A stretch of DNA of 64,000 nt, taken from assembly GCA_947650365.1 (NCBI GenBank), contig CANTAL010000004.1:310001-374000 (forward strand), in the 5' to 3' direction. Source of the stretch: Chamaelirium japonicum. Its lineage: Eukaryota; Streptophyta; Magnoliopsida; Liliales; Melanthiaceae. The translations under genes and the position numbers were made by a program. Positions 13,870 through 29,403 of the stretch are shown in pieces. The notes beneath the pieces are model-generated. The model was given only the letters and a program-made list of their open reading frames with translations, was not told where the DNA came from and ran no database searches. Positions within the stretch are counted from its first letter, which is position 1, and each line of letters starts with the position of its first letter.

Positions 13870-14949
13870 TGCATGAATGAATTAGAATAGATCGTACGAA
13901 TGAATTAGAATGGATCGTACGAAATGTATCCATTCTAATTCATTCGTACGATCCATTCTAATTCATTCGTATGATCCATTCTTACTCATTCGTACGATCC
14001 AGTCTAATTCATTCATACGATCCATTCTACGATCCATTCTAATTCATTCGTACGTTCCATTCTAATTCATTCGTACGATCCATTCAAATTCATTAATACG
14101 AACCATTCTAATTCATTCGCACGATCCATTCTAATTCATTCATACGATCCATTCTAATTCATTCGTACGATCCATTTTAATTCATTCGTACGATCCATTC
14201 TAATTCATTCGCACGAATGAATCCATTCTAATTCATTCGTATGATCCATTCTAATTCATTCGCATGAATGTATCCATTCTAAGTCATTCGCACGATCCAT
14301 TCTAATTCATTCGCACAATCCATTCAAATTCATTCATACAATCCATTCTAATTCTTTTGCACGAATGTATCGATTCTAATTCATTCGTACGATCCATTCT
14401 AATTCATTCGTACGATCCATTCTAATTCATTCGCACAATCCATTCTAATTCATTCACACTCATACGATCCATTCTAATTCATTCGCACGAATGTATCCGT
14501 TCTAATTCATTCATACGATCCATTCTAATTCATTCGCACAATCTATTATAATTCATTCGAACGATCCATTCTAAGTCATTCGTACGATCCATTCTAATTC
14601 ATTCCTACGATCCATTCTAATTCATTCGCACAATCCATTCTATTTCATTCGTACGATCCATTCTAATTCATTCGCACGAATGTATCCATTCCAATTCATT
14701 CGTACGATCCATTCTAATTCATTCGCACAATCTATTCTAATTCATTCGTACGATCAATTCTAATTCATTCGCACGTATCCATTCTAATTCTTTCATACGA
14801 TCCATTCTTTTTCATTCGTACGATCCATTCTTACTCATTCGTACGATTCATTCTAATTCATTCGTACGATCCATTCTAATTCATTCGCACAATCTATACG
14901 TTCCATCCTAATTCATTCGTAAGATCCATTCTAATTCATTCGCACGATC
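13870..14949. repeat. Direct copy of part of the right palindrome arm
   Basis: Begins with a short forward patch (to 13925), then reverse. It matches about 2330-3350 through unusual landmarks: GTACGAAATGTATCC (2371 and 13917), the doubled CCATTCTACGATCC (near 2468 and 14023), ACTCATACG (near 2870 and 14460), and CTATACGTTCC (3301 and 14894). Its right part (about 14680-15070) is also copied at 21560-21950 with a constant shift of 6878 bp. Confidence 0.9.
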
Positions 14950-16352
14950 CGAATGAATTAGAATGGATCGTACGAATGAATTAGAATGGATTGTATGAAT
15001 GAATTAGAGTGGATCATATGAATGAATTAGAATGGATCGTATGAATGAATTAGAATGGATCGTATGAATGAATTAGATTGGATCGTATGAATGAATTAGA
15101 ATGGATTGTACGAATGAAATAGATTAGATCGTACGAATGAATTAGAATGGATCGTGCGAATGAATTAGAATGGGTCGTACGAATGAATTAGAATGGATAC
15201 ACGATCCAGATCCATTCTAATTCATTCGCACAATCTATTCTAATTCATTCGTAGGATCCATTCTAATTCATTACTACGATCCATTCTAATTCATTCATAC
15301 GATCCATTCTAATTCATTCGTACGATCCATTCTAATTCATTCGCACGATCCATTCTAATTCATTCATACGATCCATTCTAATTCATTCGTACGATCTATT
15401 CTATTTCATTCGTACAATCCATTCTTACTCAATCGTATGATCCATTCTAATCCATTCGCACAATCTATTCTAATTCATTCATACGATCCATTCTATTTTA
15501 TTCGTACGATCCATTCTAATTCATTCGCACGATCCATTCTAAGTCATTCATACGATTCATTTTAATTCATTCGTATGTATCCATTCTAATTCATTCATAC
15601 GATCCATTCTAATTCTACGATCCATTCTTACTCATTCGTATTATCTATTTTAATTTATTCACACGAATGTATCAACTCTAATTCATTTGTATGATCCATT
15701 CTAATTCATTCACACAAATGTATCCATTCTAATTCATTCGTACGATCCATTCTAATTCATTCGTACGATCCATTCTAATTCATTCGTACGATCCATTCTA
15801 ATTCCTTCGTATGATCCATTCTAATTCATTCGCACGAATGTATCCATTCTAATTCATTCGTACAATCCATTCTAATTCATTCGCACGATCCATACTAATT
15901 CATTCATACGATCCATTCTATTTCATTCGTACGATCCATTCTTACTCATTCGTACGATCCATTCTAATTCATTCGTACGATCCATTCTAATTCATTAGCA
16001 CGATCCAAATTCATTTATCCGTACGATCCATTCTTATCGCACGATCCATTCTAACTCATTCGTACGATCCATTCTAATGCATTTGCACGAAGGTATCCAT
16101 TCTAATTCATTCGTACTATCCATTCTATTTCATTCGTACGATCCATATTAATTCATTCATACGATCCATTCTAATTCATTCGTACGATCCATTCTAATTC
16201 ATTCGTACGATCTATTCTAATTCATTCGCACGATCTATTCTGATTCATTCGTACGATCCATTCTAATTCATTCGCACGATCCATTATAATTCCTTCATAT
16301 GATCCATTCTAATTCATTCGCACAAATGTATCCATTCTAATTCATTCGTACA
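14950..16352. repeat. Mosaic satellite, 14950-16352
   Basis: Forward 14950-15203, entered at the switch GCACGATCCGAATGAATTAG. Reverse 15204-16352, entered at GGATACACGATCCAGATCC (15195-15213). It includes a reverse copy of the CTTACTCAATCGTATGATCC module at 15420-15490 and a short-monomer patch with TTATCGCACG near 16030. Confidence 0.9.
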
Positions 16353-18424
16353 AATGGATCGTACGAATGAATTAGAATGGATACATTCGTGCGAAAGAAT
16401 TAGAATAGATCGTATGAATGAATTATAATGGATCGTACGAATGAATTAGAATGGATACATTTGTGCGAATAAATTAGAATGGATCGTGTGAATAAATTAG
16501 AATGGATTGAATTAGAATGAATCGTACGAATGAATTAGAATGAATCATACCGTTCAAATGAATTAGAATGGATCATACGAAGGAATTAGAATGGATCGTA
16601 CGAATGAATTAGAATGGATCGAACGAATGAATTAGAATGGATCGTACGAAGGAATTAGAATGGATCGTAGGAAGGAATTAGAATGGATAGTACGAATGAA
16701 TTAGAATGGATACATTCGTGCAAATGAATTAGAATGGATCATACGAATGAGTAAGAATGGATCGTACGAATGAAATAGAATGGATCGTATGAATGAATTA
16801 GAATGGATCGTGCGAATGAATTAGAATGGATCGTACGAATGAATTAGAATAGATTGTGCGAATGAATTAGAATGGATCGTACGAATGAATTAGAATGGAT
16901 CGTACGAATGAATTAGAATGGATCGTATGAATGAATTAGAATGGATCGTGCGAATGAATTAGAATGGATCGTACGAATGAAATAGAATGGATTCGCACGA
17001 ATGTATCCATTCTAATTCATTCGTACGATCCATTCTAATTCATTCGCACGATCCATTCTAATTCATTCGTACGATCCATTCTAATTCATTCGCACGATCC
17101 ATTCTAATTCATTCATACGATCCATTCTATTTCATTCGTACGATCCATTCTTACTCATTCGTACGATCCATTCTAATGCATTTGCATGAAGGTATCAGTT
17201 CTAATTCATTCGTACTATCCATTCTATCTCATTCGTACAATCCATTCTATTTCATTCGTACGATCCATTCTAATTCATTCGCACGATCCATTCTAATTCT
17301 TGCATACTATCCATTCTATTTCATTTGCGCGAAGGTATCCATTCTAATTCATTCGTACTATCCATTCTAATTACTTCATATGATCCATTCTAATTCATTC
17401 GTACGATCCATTCTAATTCATTCGCACGATCCATTCTAATTCATTCGTACGATCCATTCTATTTCATTCATACGATCCATTCTAATTCATTCATACGATC
17501 CATTCTAATTCATTCGCACGATCCATTCTAGTTCATTCGCATGATCTATTCTAATTCATTCGTATGATCGATTCTAATTCATTCATACGATCCATTCTAA
17601 TTCATTCGCACGAATGTATCCATTCTAATTTATTCGTACGATCCATTCTAATTCATTCATACGATCCATCCTAATTCATTCGCACGAATGTATCCATTCT
17701 AATTCATTCGTACAATCCATTCTATTTCATTCGTACGATCCATTCTTACTCATTCGTACGATCCATTCGTATCCATTCTAATTCGTTCGACCGATCTATT
17801 CCAATTCATTCGTACGATCCATTCTAATTCATTAATACGATCCAATCTAATTCATTCATACGATCCATTCTAATTCATTCGTACGATCCATTCTAATTCA
17901 TTCGCACGATCCATTCTAATTCATTCGCACGATTCATTCTAATTCATTCATACGATCCATTCTAATTCATTCGTACGATCCATTCTAATTCATTCATACG
18001 ATCCATTCTAATTCATTCATATGATCCATTCTAATTCATTCGTACAGTATGATTCATTCTAATTCATTCGTACGATTCATTCTAATTCAATCCATTCTAA
18101 TTCATTCGTACGATCCATTCTAATTCATTCGTACGATCCATTCTAATTCATTCATACGATCCATTCTAATTCATTCGTACGATCCATTCTAATTCCTTCG
18201 TACGATCCATTCTAATTCATTCATACGATCCATTCTAATTCATTCGTACGATCCATTCTTACTCAATCGTACGATCCATTCTAATTCATTCGTACGATTC
18301 ATTCTAATTCAATCCATTCTAATTCATTCGTACTATCCATTCTAATTCCTTCGTACGATCCATTCTAATTCCTTCGTACGATCCATTCTAATTCATTCGT
18401 ACGATCCATTCTAATTCATTCGTA
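16353..18424. repeat. Mosaic satellite, 16353-18424
   Basis: Forward 16353-16994, then reverse 16995-18424, separated by GGATTCGCACGAATGTATCC at 16989. The ~300 bp before the switch form a module starting at GGATACATTCGTGC (16708) that matches 13070-13370, 28650-28945 and 33440-33740. The GGTATGATTCATTC module is near 18047. Confidence 0.9.
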
Positions 18425-20298
18425 CGAATGAATTAGAAAGGATAGTACGAATGAATTAGAATGGATCGTACGAATGAATTAGAATGGATCGTACGAAGGA
18501 ATTAGAATGGATCGTACGAAGGAATTAGAATGGATAGTACGAATGAATTAGAATAGATAGAATTAGAATGAATCGTACGAATGAATTAGAATGGATCGTA
18601 CGATTGAGTAAGAATGGATTGTACGAATGAAATAGAATAGATCGTACGAATGAATTAGAATGGATCGTGCGAATAAATTAGAATGGATCGTATGAATGAA
18701 TTAGAATGGATCGTACGAATGAATTAGAATGGATCGTATGAATGAATTAGAATCGATCGTACGAATGAATTAGAATGGATCATGCGAATGAATTAGAATG
18801 GATCGTACGAATGAATTAGAATGGATCGTACGAATGAATTAGAATGGATCGTGCGAATGAATTAGAATGGATCGTACGAATGAATTAGAATGGATCGTAT
18901 GAATGAATTAGAATCGATCGTACGAATGAATTAGAATGGATCATGCGAATGAATTAGAATGGATCGTGCGAAGGAATTAGAATGGAGAATGGATCGTGCG
19001 AATGAATTAGAATGGATCATACGAAGGAATTAGAATGGATCGTACGAATGAATTAGAATGGATCGTACGAATGAATTAGAATGGATCGTACGAAGGAATT
19101 AGAATGGATCGTACGAATGAATTAGAATGGATCATATGAATGAATTAGAATGGATCGTACGAATGAATTAGAATGGATCGTACGAATGAATTAGAATGGA
19201 TTGAATTAGAATGAATCGTACGAATGAATTAGAATGAATCATACCGTACGAATGAATTAGAATGGATCATATGATTGAATTAGAATGGATCGTATGAATG
19301 AATTAGAATGGATCGTACGAATGAATTAGAATGGATCGTATGAATGAATTAGAATGGATCGTGCGAATGAATTAGAATGGATCGTGCGAATGAATTAGAA
19401 TGGATCGTACGAATGAATTAGAATGGATCGTATGAATGAATTAGATTGGATCGTATTAATGAATTAGAATGGATCGTACGAATGAATTAGAATAGATCGT
19501 ATGAATGAATTAGAATGGATACGAATGGATCGTACAAATGAGTAAGAATGGATCGTACGAATGAAATAGAATGGATTGTACGAATGAATTAGAATGGATA
19601 CATTCGTGTGAATGAATTAGGATGGATCGTATGAATGAATTAGAATGGATCGTACGAATGAATTAGAATGGATACATTCGTGCGAATGAATTAGAATGGA
19701 TCGTATGAATGAATTAGAATCGATCGTACGAATGAATTAGAATGGATCATGCGAATGAATTAGAATGGATCGTGCGAATGAATTAGAATGGATCGTATGA
19801 ATGAATTAGAATGGATCGTATGAATGAAATAGAATGGATCGTACGAATGAATTAGAATGGATCGTGCGAATGAATTAGAATGGATCGGACGAATGAATTA
19901 GAATGGATCATACGAAGGAATTAGAATGGATAGTACGAATGAATTAGAATGGATACCTTCGTGCAAATGAAATAGAATAGATCGTACGAATGAATTAGAG
20001 TTGATTGTGCGAATGGATTAGAATGGATCATACGATTGAGTAAGAATGGATTGTACGAATCAAATAGAATAGATCGTACGAATGAATTAGAATGGATCGT
20101 ACGAATGAATTAGAATGGATCGTTCGAATGAATTAGAATAGATAGTGCGAATGAATTAGAATGGATCGTACGAATGAATTAGAATGGATCGTGCGAATAA
20201 ATTAGAATGGATCATATGAATGAATTAGAATGGATCGTGCGAATGAATTAGAAAATGGATCGTACGAAGGAATTAGAATGGATCGTACGAATGAATTC
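18425..20298 (+). repeat. Forward satellite block, 18425-20298
   Basis: One long forward block entered by a direct flip at GTAC (ATTCATTCGTACGAATGAATT). It carries the CATACCGTACG module near 19240, the CATACGATTGAG module near 18600 and 20030, and ends in the GAATTCGAATGTATCC switch shared with 5715, 6666, 8815, 45725 and 46036. Confidence 0.9.
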
Positions 20299-21829
20299 GA
20301 ATGTATCCTTTCTAATTCATTCGTACGATCCATTCTAATTCCTTCGTACGATCCATTCTAATTCATTCGTACGATCCATTCTAATTCATTCGCACGATCC
20401 ATTGTAATTCATTCGTATGATCCAATCTAATTCATTCGTACGATCCATTCTAATTCATTCGCACAATCTATTCTAATTCATTCGTACGATCCATTCTAAT
20501 TCATTCGCATGATCCATTCTATTTCATTCATACGATCCATTCTAGTTCATTCGTACGATCCATTCTTACTCATTCGTACGATCCATTCTAATTCATTTGC
20601 ACGAAGGTATCCATTCTAATTCATTCGTACTATCCATTCTTATTCCTTCTTACGATCCATTCTAATTCATTCGTACGATCCATTCTAATTCATTCGTACG
20701 ATCCATTCTAATTCATTTGTACGATTCATTCTAATTCAATCCATTCTAATTCATTCGTACGATCCATTCTTACTCATTCGTACGATCCATTCTAATTCAT
20801 TCATACGATCCATTCTAATTCATTCGTACGATCCATTCTAATTCATTCGTACGATCCATTCTAATTTCATTCGTACAATCCATTCTAATTCTTTTGCACG
20901 AATGTATCCATTCTAATTCATTCTAATTCAATCCATTCTTACTCATTCATACGATCCATTCTAATTCATTCATACGATCCAATCTAATTCATTCGTACGA
21001 TCCATTCTAATTCATTCACACAATCTATTCTAATTCATTCGTACGATCCATTCTAATTCATTCGCACGATCCATTCGCATTCACTCAAACGATCCATTCT
21101 AATTCATTCATATGATCCATTCTAATTCATTCGCACGAATGTATCCATTCTAATTCATTCGTACGATCCATTCTAATTCATTCGTACAATCCATTCTAAT
21201 TCATTCGCACGATCCATTCTAATTCATTCATACGATCCATTCTATTTCATTCGTACGATCCATTCTTACTCATTCGTACGATCCATTCTTACTCATTCAT
21301 ATGATCCATTCTAATTCATTCATACGACCCATTCTAATTCATTCGTACGATCCATTCTAATTCATTCGCACGATCCATTCTAATTCACTCACACGATCCA
21401 TTCTAATTCATTCATACGATCCATTCAAATTCATTCATATGATCCACTCTAATTCATTCATACGATCCATTCTCATTCATTCGCACGATCCATTCTATTT
21501 CATTCGTACGATCCATTCTAATTCATTCGCACGAATGTATCCATTCCAATTCATTCGTACGATCCATTCTAATTCATTCGCACAATCTATTCTAATTCAT
21601 TCGTCCGATCAATTCTAATTCATTCGCACGTATCCATTCTAATTCATTCATACGATCCATTCTATTTCATTCGTACGATCCATTCTTACTCATTCGTACG
21701 ATCCATTCTAATTCATTCGTACAATCCATTCTAATTCATTCGTACAATCCATTCTAATTCATTCGCACAATCTATACGTTCCATTCTAATTCATTCGTAA
21801 GATCCATTCGAATTCATTCGCACGATCCG
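20299..21829 (-). repeat. Reverse satellite block, 20299-21829
   Basis: Reverse monomers. Landmarks: GAAGGTATCC near 20604, CGCATTCACTCAAACG near 21069, and the CCATTCCAATTC module at 21540-21690. The last ~270 bp and the exit switch (GATCCGAATG at 21824) are a direct copy of 14680-14950. Confidence 0.9.
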
Positions 21830-24569
21830 AATGAATTAGAATGGATCGTACGAATGAATTAGAATGGATCGTATGAATGAATTAGAGTGGATCATATGAA
21901 TGAATTAGAATGGATCGTATGAATGAATTAGAATGGATCGTGCGAATGAATTAGAATGGATCGTGCGAATGAATTAGAATGGATCGTACGAATGAATTAG
22001 AATGGGTTGTACGAATGAATTAGAATGGATCGTACGAATGAGTAAGAAAGGATCGTACGAATGAGTAAGAATGGATCGTACGAATGAAATAGAATGGATC
22101 GTATGAATGAATTAGAATGGATCGTGTGAATGAATTAGAATGGATTGTACGAATGAATTAGAATGGATCGTACGAATGAATTAGAATGGATACATTCGTG
22201 CGAATCCATTCTAATTCATTCGCACGATCCATTCTAATTCATTCATACGATCTATTCTAATTCATTCGTACGATCCATTCTAATTCATTCATACGATCCA
22301 TTCTAATTCATTCGCACAATCTATTCTAATTCATTCGTACGATCCATTCTAATTCATTCGCACGATCCATTCTAATTCATTTGCACAATCTATTCTAATT
22401 CATTCGTACGATCCATTCTAATTCATTCGCACGATCCATTCTAATTCATTCATACGATCCATTCTATTTCATTCGTACGATCCATTCTAATTCATTCGTA
22501 CGATCCATTCTAACTCATTCGTACGATTCATTCTAATTCAATCCATTCTAATTCATTCGTACGATCCATTCTTACTCATTCATACGATCCATTCTAATTC
22601 ATTCGCACGAATGAATCCATTCTAATTCATTCGTATGATCCATTCTAATTCATTCGCATGAATGTATCCATTCTAATTCATTCGTACGATCCATTCTAAT
22701 TCATTCATATGATCCATTCTAATTCATTCGTATGATCCATTTTAATTCATTCGCACGAATGTATCCATTCTAATTCAATCGTACGATCCATTCTAATTCA
22801 TTCGCACAAGCTATTCTAATTCATTCATACGATCCATTCTAATTTATTCGCACGATCCATTCTAATTCATTCATACGATCCATTCTAATTCGTAGAATTG
22901 ATCGTGAATCCATTCTATTTCATTCGTACGATCCATTCTAATTCATTCGCACGATCCATTCTAATTCATTCGTACGATCCATTCTAATTCATTCGTACGA
23001 TCCATTCTAATTCATTCGTACGATCTATTCTAATTCATTCGTACGATCCATTCTAATTCATTCATACGATCTATTCTAATTCATTCGAACGATCCATTCT
23101 AATTCATTCGTACGATCCATTCTAATTCATTCGTACGATCTATTCTATTTCATTCGTACAATCCATTCTTACTCAATCGTATGATCCATTCTAATCCATT
23201 CGCACAATCTACTCTAATTTATTTGTACGATCCATTCTATTTCATTTGCACGAAGGTATCCATTCTAATTCATACAATCCATTCTAATTCATTCGTACGA
23301 TCCAATCTAATTCATTCATACGATCCATTCTAATTCATTCGCACGAATGTATCCATTCTAATTCATACGTACGATCTATTCTAATTCATTCGTATGATCC
23401 ATTCTAATTCATTCGCACAATCCATTCTAATTCATTTGCACGATACATTCTAATTCATTCATACAGTCCATTCTAATTCTTTTGCACGAATGTATCCATT
23501 CCAATTCATTACGAATGAGTAAGAATGGATTGTACAAATGAATTAGAATGGATACATTCGTGCGAATGAATTAGAATGGATCATACGAATGAATTAGAAT
23601 GGATCGTATGAATGAATTAGAATGGATCGTACGAAGGAATTAGAATGGATCGTACGAAGGAATTAGAATGGATCGTGCGAATGAATTAGAATGGATCGTA
23701 CGAATGAATTAGAATGGATCGTTCGAATGAATTAGAATAGATTGTGCGAATGAATTAGAAAGGATCGTACGAATGAATTAGAATGGATCGTACGAATGAA
23801 TTAGAATGGATCGTACGAATGAATTAGAATGGATCGTAAGAGTGAATTAGAATGGATCGTGCGAATGAATTAGAATGGATCGTACGAATGAAATAGAATG
23901 GATTCGCACGAATGTATCCATTCTAATTCATTCGTACGATCCATTCTAATTCATTCGTACAATCCATTCTAATTCATTCGCACGATCCATTCGCATTCAC
24001 TCAAACGATCCATTCTAATTCATTCATACAATCCATTCTAATTCTTTTGGACGAATGTATCCATTCTAATTCATTCGTACGATCCATTCTAATTCATTCG
24101 TATGATCTATTCTAATTCATTCGCATGATCCATTCTAATTCCTTCGTACGATCCATTTTAATTCATTCGTATGATCCATTCTAATTCATTCATTCGATCC
24201 TTTCTAACTCATTCGTACGATCCATTCTAATTCATTCGTACGATCCATTCTAATTAATTCGTACGATCCATTCTAATTCATTCGCACGATCCATTCTAAT
24301 TCATTCGCACGATCCATTCTAATTCATTCATACAATCCATTCTAATTCTTTTGCACGAATGTATCCATTCTAATTCATTCGTACGATCCATTCTAATTCA
24401 TTCGTATGATCCATTCTAATTCATTCGCACGATCCATTCTAATTCATTCGCATGATCCATTCTAATTCATTCGCACGATCCATTCTAATTCATTTGCACG
24501 AAGGTATCCATTCTAATTCATTCGTACTATCCATTCTAATTCATTCGTACTATCCATTCTAATTCCTTC
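21830..24569. repeat. Mosaic satellite, 21830-24569
   Basis: Forward 21830-22203, reverse 22204-23512 (with a ~15-bp inverted patch near 22893), forward 23513-23906, reverse from 23907. Switches use GGATACATTCGTGCGAATCC at 22188 and its reverse complement at 23900. Confidence 0.88.
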
Positions 24570-27500
24570 GTACGATCCATTCTAATTCCTTCGTACGATC
24601 CATTCTAATTCATTCGTACGATCCATTCTAATTCATTCGTACGATCCATTCTAATTCATTCGTTCGATCCATTCTAATTCATTCGCACGATTCATTCTAA
24701 TTCATGCATACGATCCAATCTAATTCATTCATACGATCCATTCTAATTCATTCGCACGAATGTATCCATTCTAATTCATTCGTACATGTATGAATGAATT
24801 AGAATGGATCGTACGAATGAATTAGAATGGATTGTATGAATGAATTAGAATGGATCGTGCGAATGAATTAGAATGGATCGTATGAATGAATTAGAATGGA
24901 TCGTATGAGTGAATTAGAATGGATACGAAGGAATTAGAATGGATCGTACAAAGGAATTAGAATGGAGAATGGATCGTGCGAATGAATTAGAATGGATCAT
25001 ACGAAGGAATTAGAATGGATCGTACGAATGAATTAGAATGGATCGTACGAATGAATTAGAATGGATCGTACGAATGAATTAGAATGGATCGTACGAAGGA
25101 ATTAGAATGGATCGTACGAATGAATTAGAATGGATCGTACGAAGGAATTAGAATGGATCGTACGAAGGAATTAGAATGGATAGTACGAATGAATTAGAAT
25201 GGATACCTTCGTGCAAATGAATTAGGATGGATCGTACGAATGAGTAAGAATGGATCGTACGAATGAAATAGAATGGATCGTATGAATGAATTAGAATGGA
25301 TCGTGCGAATGAATTAGAATGGGTCGTACGAATGAATTAGAATGGATACATTCGTGCGAATGAATTAGAATGGATCATATGAATGAATTAGAATTGATCG
25401 TACGAATGAATTAGAATGGATCCTGCGAATGAATTAGAATGGATCGTGCGAATGAAGTAGAATAGATTGTGCGAATGGATTAGAATGGATTATACGATTG
25501 AGTAAGAAAGGATTGTACGACAGAATTAGAATGAATTAGAATGGATTCATTCGTGCGAATGAATTAGAATGGATCATACCATTGAGTAAGAATGGATTGT
25601 ACGAATGAAATAGAATAGATCGTACGAATGAATTAGAATGGATCATGCTAATGAATTAGAATTGATCGTACGAATGAATTAGAATAGATTGTGCGAATGA
25701 ATTAAAATGGATCGTATAAATGAATTAGAATGGATCGTATGAATGAATTAGAATGGATCGTGCGAATGAATTAAAATGGATCGTATGAATGAAATAGAAT
25801 GGATCGTATGAATTAGAATGGATCGTACGAATGAAATAGAATGGATCGTACGAATGAATTAGAATAGATTGTGCGAATGGATTAGAATGGATCATACGAT
25901 TGAGTAAGAAAGGATTGTACGAATGAAATAGAATAGATCGTACGAATGAATTAGAATGGATCGTATGAATGAATTAGAATGGATCATAGAAATGAATTAG
26001 AATAGATCGTACGAATGAATTAGAATGGATACATTCGTGTGAATGAATTAGAATGGATCGTATGAATGAATTAGAATCGATGGTACGAATGAATTAGAAT
26101 GGATCATGCGAATGAATTAGAATGGATCGTGCGAATGAATTAGAATGGATCGTACGAATGAAATAGAATGAATTGTACGAAAGAGATAGAATGGATCGTA
26201 CGAATGAATTAGAATGGATACATTCATGCAAATGAATTAGAATGGATCATACGAATGAATTAGAATGGATTCATTCGTGCGAATGAATTAGAATGGATCG
26301 TACGAATGAGTAAGAATGGATCGTACAAATGAATTAGAATGGATTGAATTAGAATGAATCGTACGAATGAATTAGAATGGATCGTACGAATGAATTAGAA
26401 TGGATCGTACGAATGAATTAGAATGGATTGAATTAGAATGAATCGTACGAATGAATTAGAATTAATCATACCGTACGAATGAATTATAATGAATCATACG
26501 AAGGAATTAGAATGGATCGTACGAATGAATTAGAATGGATCTTACGAATGAATTAGAATGGATCGTACGAAGGAATTAGAATGGATCGTACGAAGGAATT
26601 AGAATGGATAGTAGGAATGAATTAGAATGGATACCTTCATGCAAATGAATTAGAATGGATCGTACGAATGAGTAAGAATGGATCGTACGAATGAAATAGA
26701 ATGGATCGTATGAATGAATTAGAATGGATCGTATGAATGAATTAGAATGGATACATTCGTGCGAATCCATTCTATTTCATTCGTACGATCCATTCTAATT
26801 CATTCCCACGATCCATTCTAATTCATTCATACGATCCATTCTAATTTCTTCGTACGATCCATTCTAATTCATTCGTACGATCCATTCCAATTCATTCGCA
26901 CGATCCATTCTAATTCATGCATACGATCCATTCTAATTCATTCGTACGATCCATTCTAATTCATTCGTACGATCCATTCTAATTCATTCGCACAATCTAT
27001 TCTAATTCATTCGTACGATCCATTCTAATTCATTCACACGATCCATTCTAATTCATTCATACGATCCATTCTATTTCATTCGTACGATCCATTCTTACTC
27101 ATTCGTACGATCCATTCTAATTCATTTGCACGAAGGTATCCATTCTAATTCATTCGTACTATCCATTCTAATTCCTTCGTACAATCCATTCTAATTCCTT
27201 CGTACGATCCATTCGGATACATTCGTGCGAATCCATTCTATTTTATTCGTACGATCCATTCTAATTCATTCGCACGATCCATTCTAATTCATTCATACGA
27301 TCCATTCTAATTCATTCGTACGATCCATTCTAATTCATTCGTACGATCCATTCTAATTCATTCGCACAATCCATTCTAATTCATTCGTACGATCCATTCT
27401 AATTCATTCGTACGATCCATTCTAATTCATTCGCACAATCTTTTCTAATTCATTCGTACGATCCATTCTAATTCATTTGCACGATCCATTCTAATTCATT

Positions 27501-29335
27501 CATACGAATCCATTCTATTTCATTCGTACGATCTATTCTATTTCATTCGTACAATCTATTCTAATTCATTCATACGATCCATTCTAATTCATTCGTACGA
27601 TCCATTCTAATTCATTCGCACGATCCATTCTAATTCATTCATACGATCCATTCTAATTCATTCGCACGATCCATTCTAATTCATTCATACGATCCATTCT
27701 AATTTATTCGCACGATCCATTCTAATTCATTCGTACGATCCATTCTACGATCCATTCTAATTCATTCGTACGTTCCATTCTAATTCATTAGCACAATCTA
27801 TTCTAATTCATTCGTACGATCCATTCTTATTCATTCGTACAATCTATTCTAATTCATTCGTATGATCCATTCTAATTCAATCCATTCTAATTCATTCGTA
27901 CGATCCATTCTAATTCATTCGTACGATCCATTCTAATTCATTCGTACGATTCATTCTAATTCAATCCATTCTAATTCATTCGTACGATCCATTCTTACTC
28001 ATTCGTACGATCCATTCTAATTCATTCGCACGAATGAATCCATTCTAATTCATTCGTTCGATCCATTCGTATTCATTCGTACGATCCATTCTAATTCATT
28101 CGCACGATCCATTCTAATTCATGCATACGATCCATTCTAATTAATTTGTACGATCTATTCTATTTCATTCGTACAATCCATTCTAATTCATTCGTACGAT
28201 CCATTCTAATTCATTCGTACGATCCATTCTAATTCCTTCGTATGATCCATTCTAATTCATTCGTACGGTATGATTCATTCTAATTCATTCGTACGATTCA
28301 TTCTAATTCAATCCATTCTAATTCATTCATATGATCCATTCTAATTCATTCGTACGAATGAATTAGAATGGATCGTATGAATGAATTAGAATGGATCGTG
28401 CGAATGAATTAGAATGGATCGTGCGAATGAAATAGAATGGATCGTATGAATGAATTAGAATGGATTGAATTAGAATGAATCGTACGAATGAATTAGAATG
28501 GATTGTACGAATGAATTAGAATGGATCGTACGAATGAATTAGAATGGATTTAATTAGAATGGATCGTACGATAAGAATGGATCGTACGAAGGAATTAGAA
28601 TGGATCGTACGAAGGAATTAGAATGGATAGTACGAATGAATTAGAATGGATACCTTCGTGCAAATGAATTAGAATGGATCGTACGAATGAGTAAGAATGG
28701 ATCGTACGAATGAAATAGAATGGATCGTATAATGAATTAGAATGGATCGTGCGAATGAATTAGAATGGATCGTACGAATGAATTAGAATAGATTGTGCGA
28801 ATGAATTAGAATGGATCGTACGAATGAATTAGAATGGATCGTACGAATGAATTAGAATGGATCGTATGAATGAATTAGAATGGATCGTGCGAATGAATTA
28901 GAATGGATCGTACGAATGAAATAGAATGGATTCGCACGAATGTATCCATTCTAATTCATTCGTACGATCCATTCTAATTCATTCGCACGATCCATTCTAA
29001 TTCATTCATACGATCCATTCTAATTCATTCGTACGATCCATTATAATTCATTCGTACGATCCATTCTAATTCATTCGCACAATCTATTCTAATTCATTCG
29101 TACGATCCATTCTAATTCATTCGCACGATCCATTCTAATTCATTCATACGATCCATTCTATTTCATTCGTACGATCCATTCTTACTCATTCGTACGATCC
29201 ATTCTAATTCATTTGCACGAAGGTATCCATTCTAATTCATTCGTACTATCCATTCTAATTCATTCGCACGATCCATTCTAATTCATTCATACGATCCATT
29301 CTATTTCATTCGTACGATCCATTCTAATTCCTTCG
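24570..29335. repeat. ~4.8-kb segmental duplication, copy 1
   Basis: Order: reverse to 24785, forward 24786-26765, reverse 26766-28353 (with a 16-bp inverted patch at 27213-27228), forward 28354-28932, reverse to about 29335. Landmarks repeat 4834 bp downstream: TACATGTATG (24783 and 29617) and the start of an open satellite frame (26576 and 31410). Later landmarks are 4849 bp then about 4797 bp apart, because short gains and losses separate the copies. The left end is approximate, since upstream sequence is similar satellite. Confidence 0.92.
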
Positions 29336-29403
29336 TACGATCCCTTCTAATTCATTCGTACGATCCATTCTAATTCATTCGTACGATCCATTCTAATTCA
29401 TTC

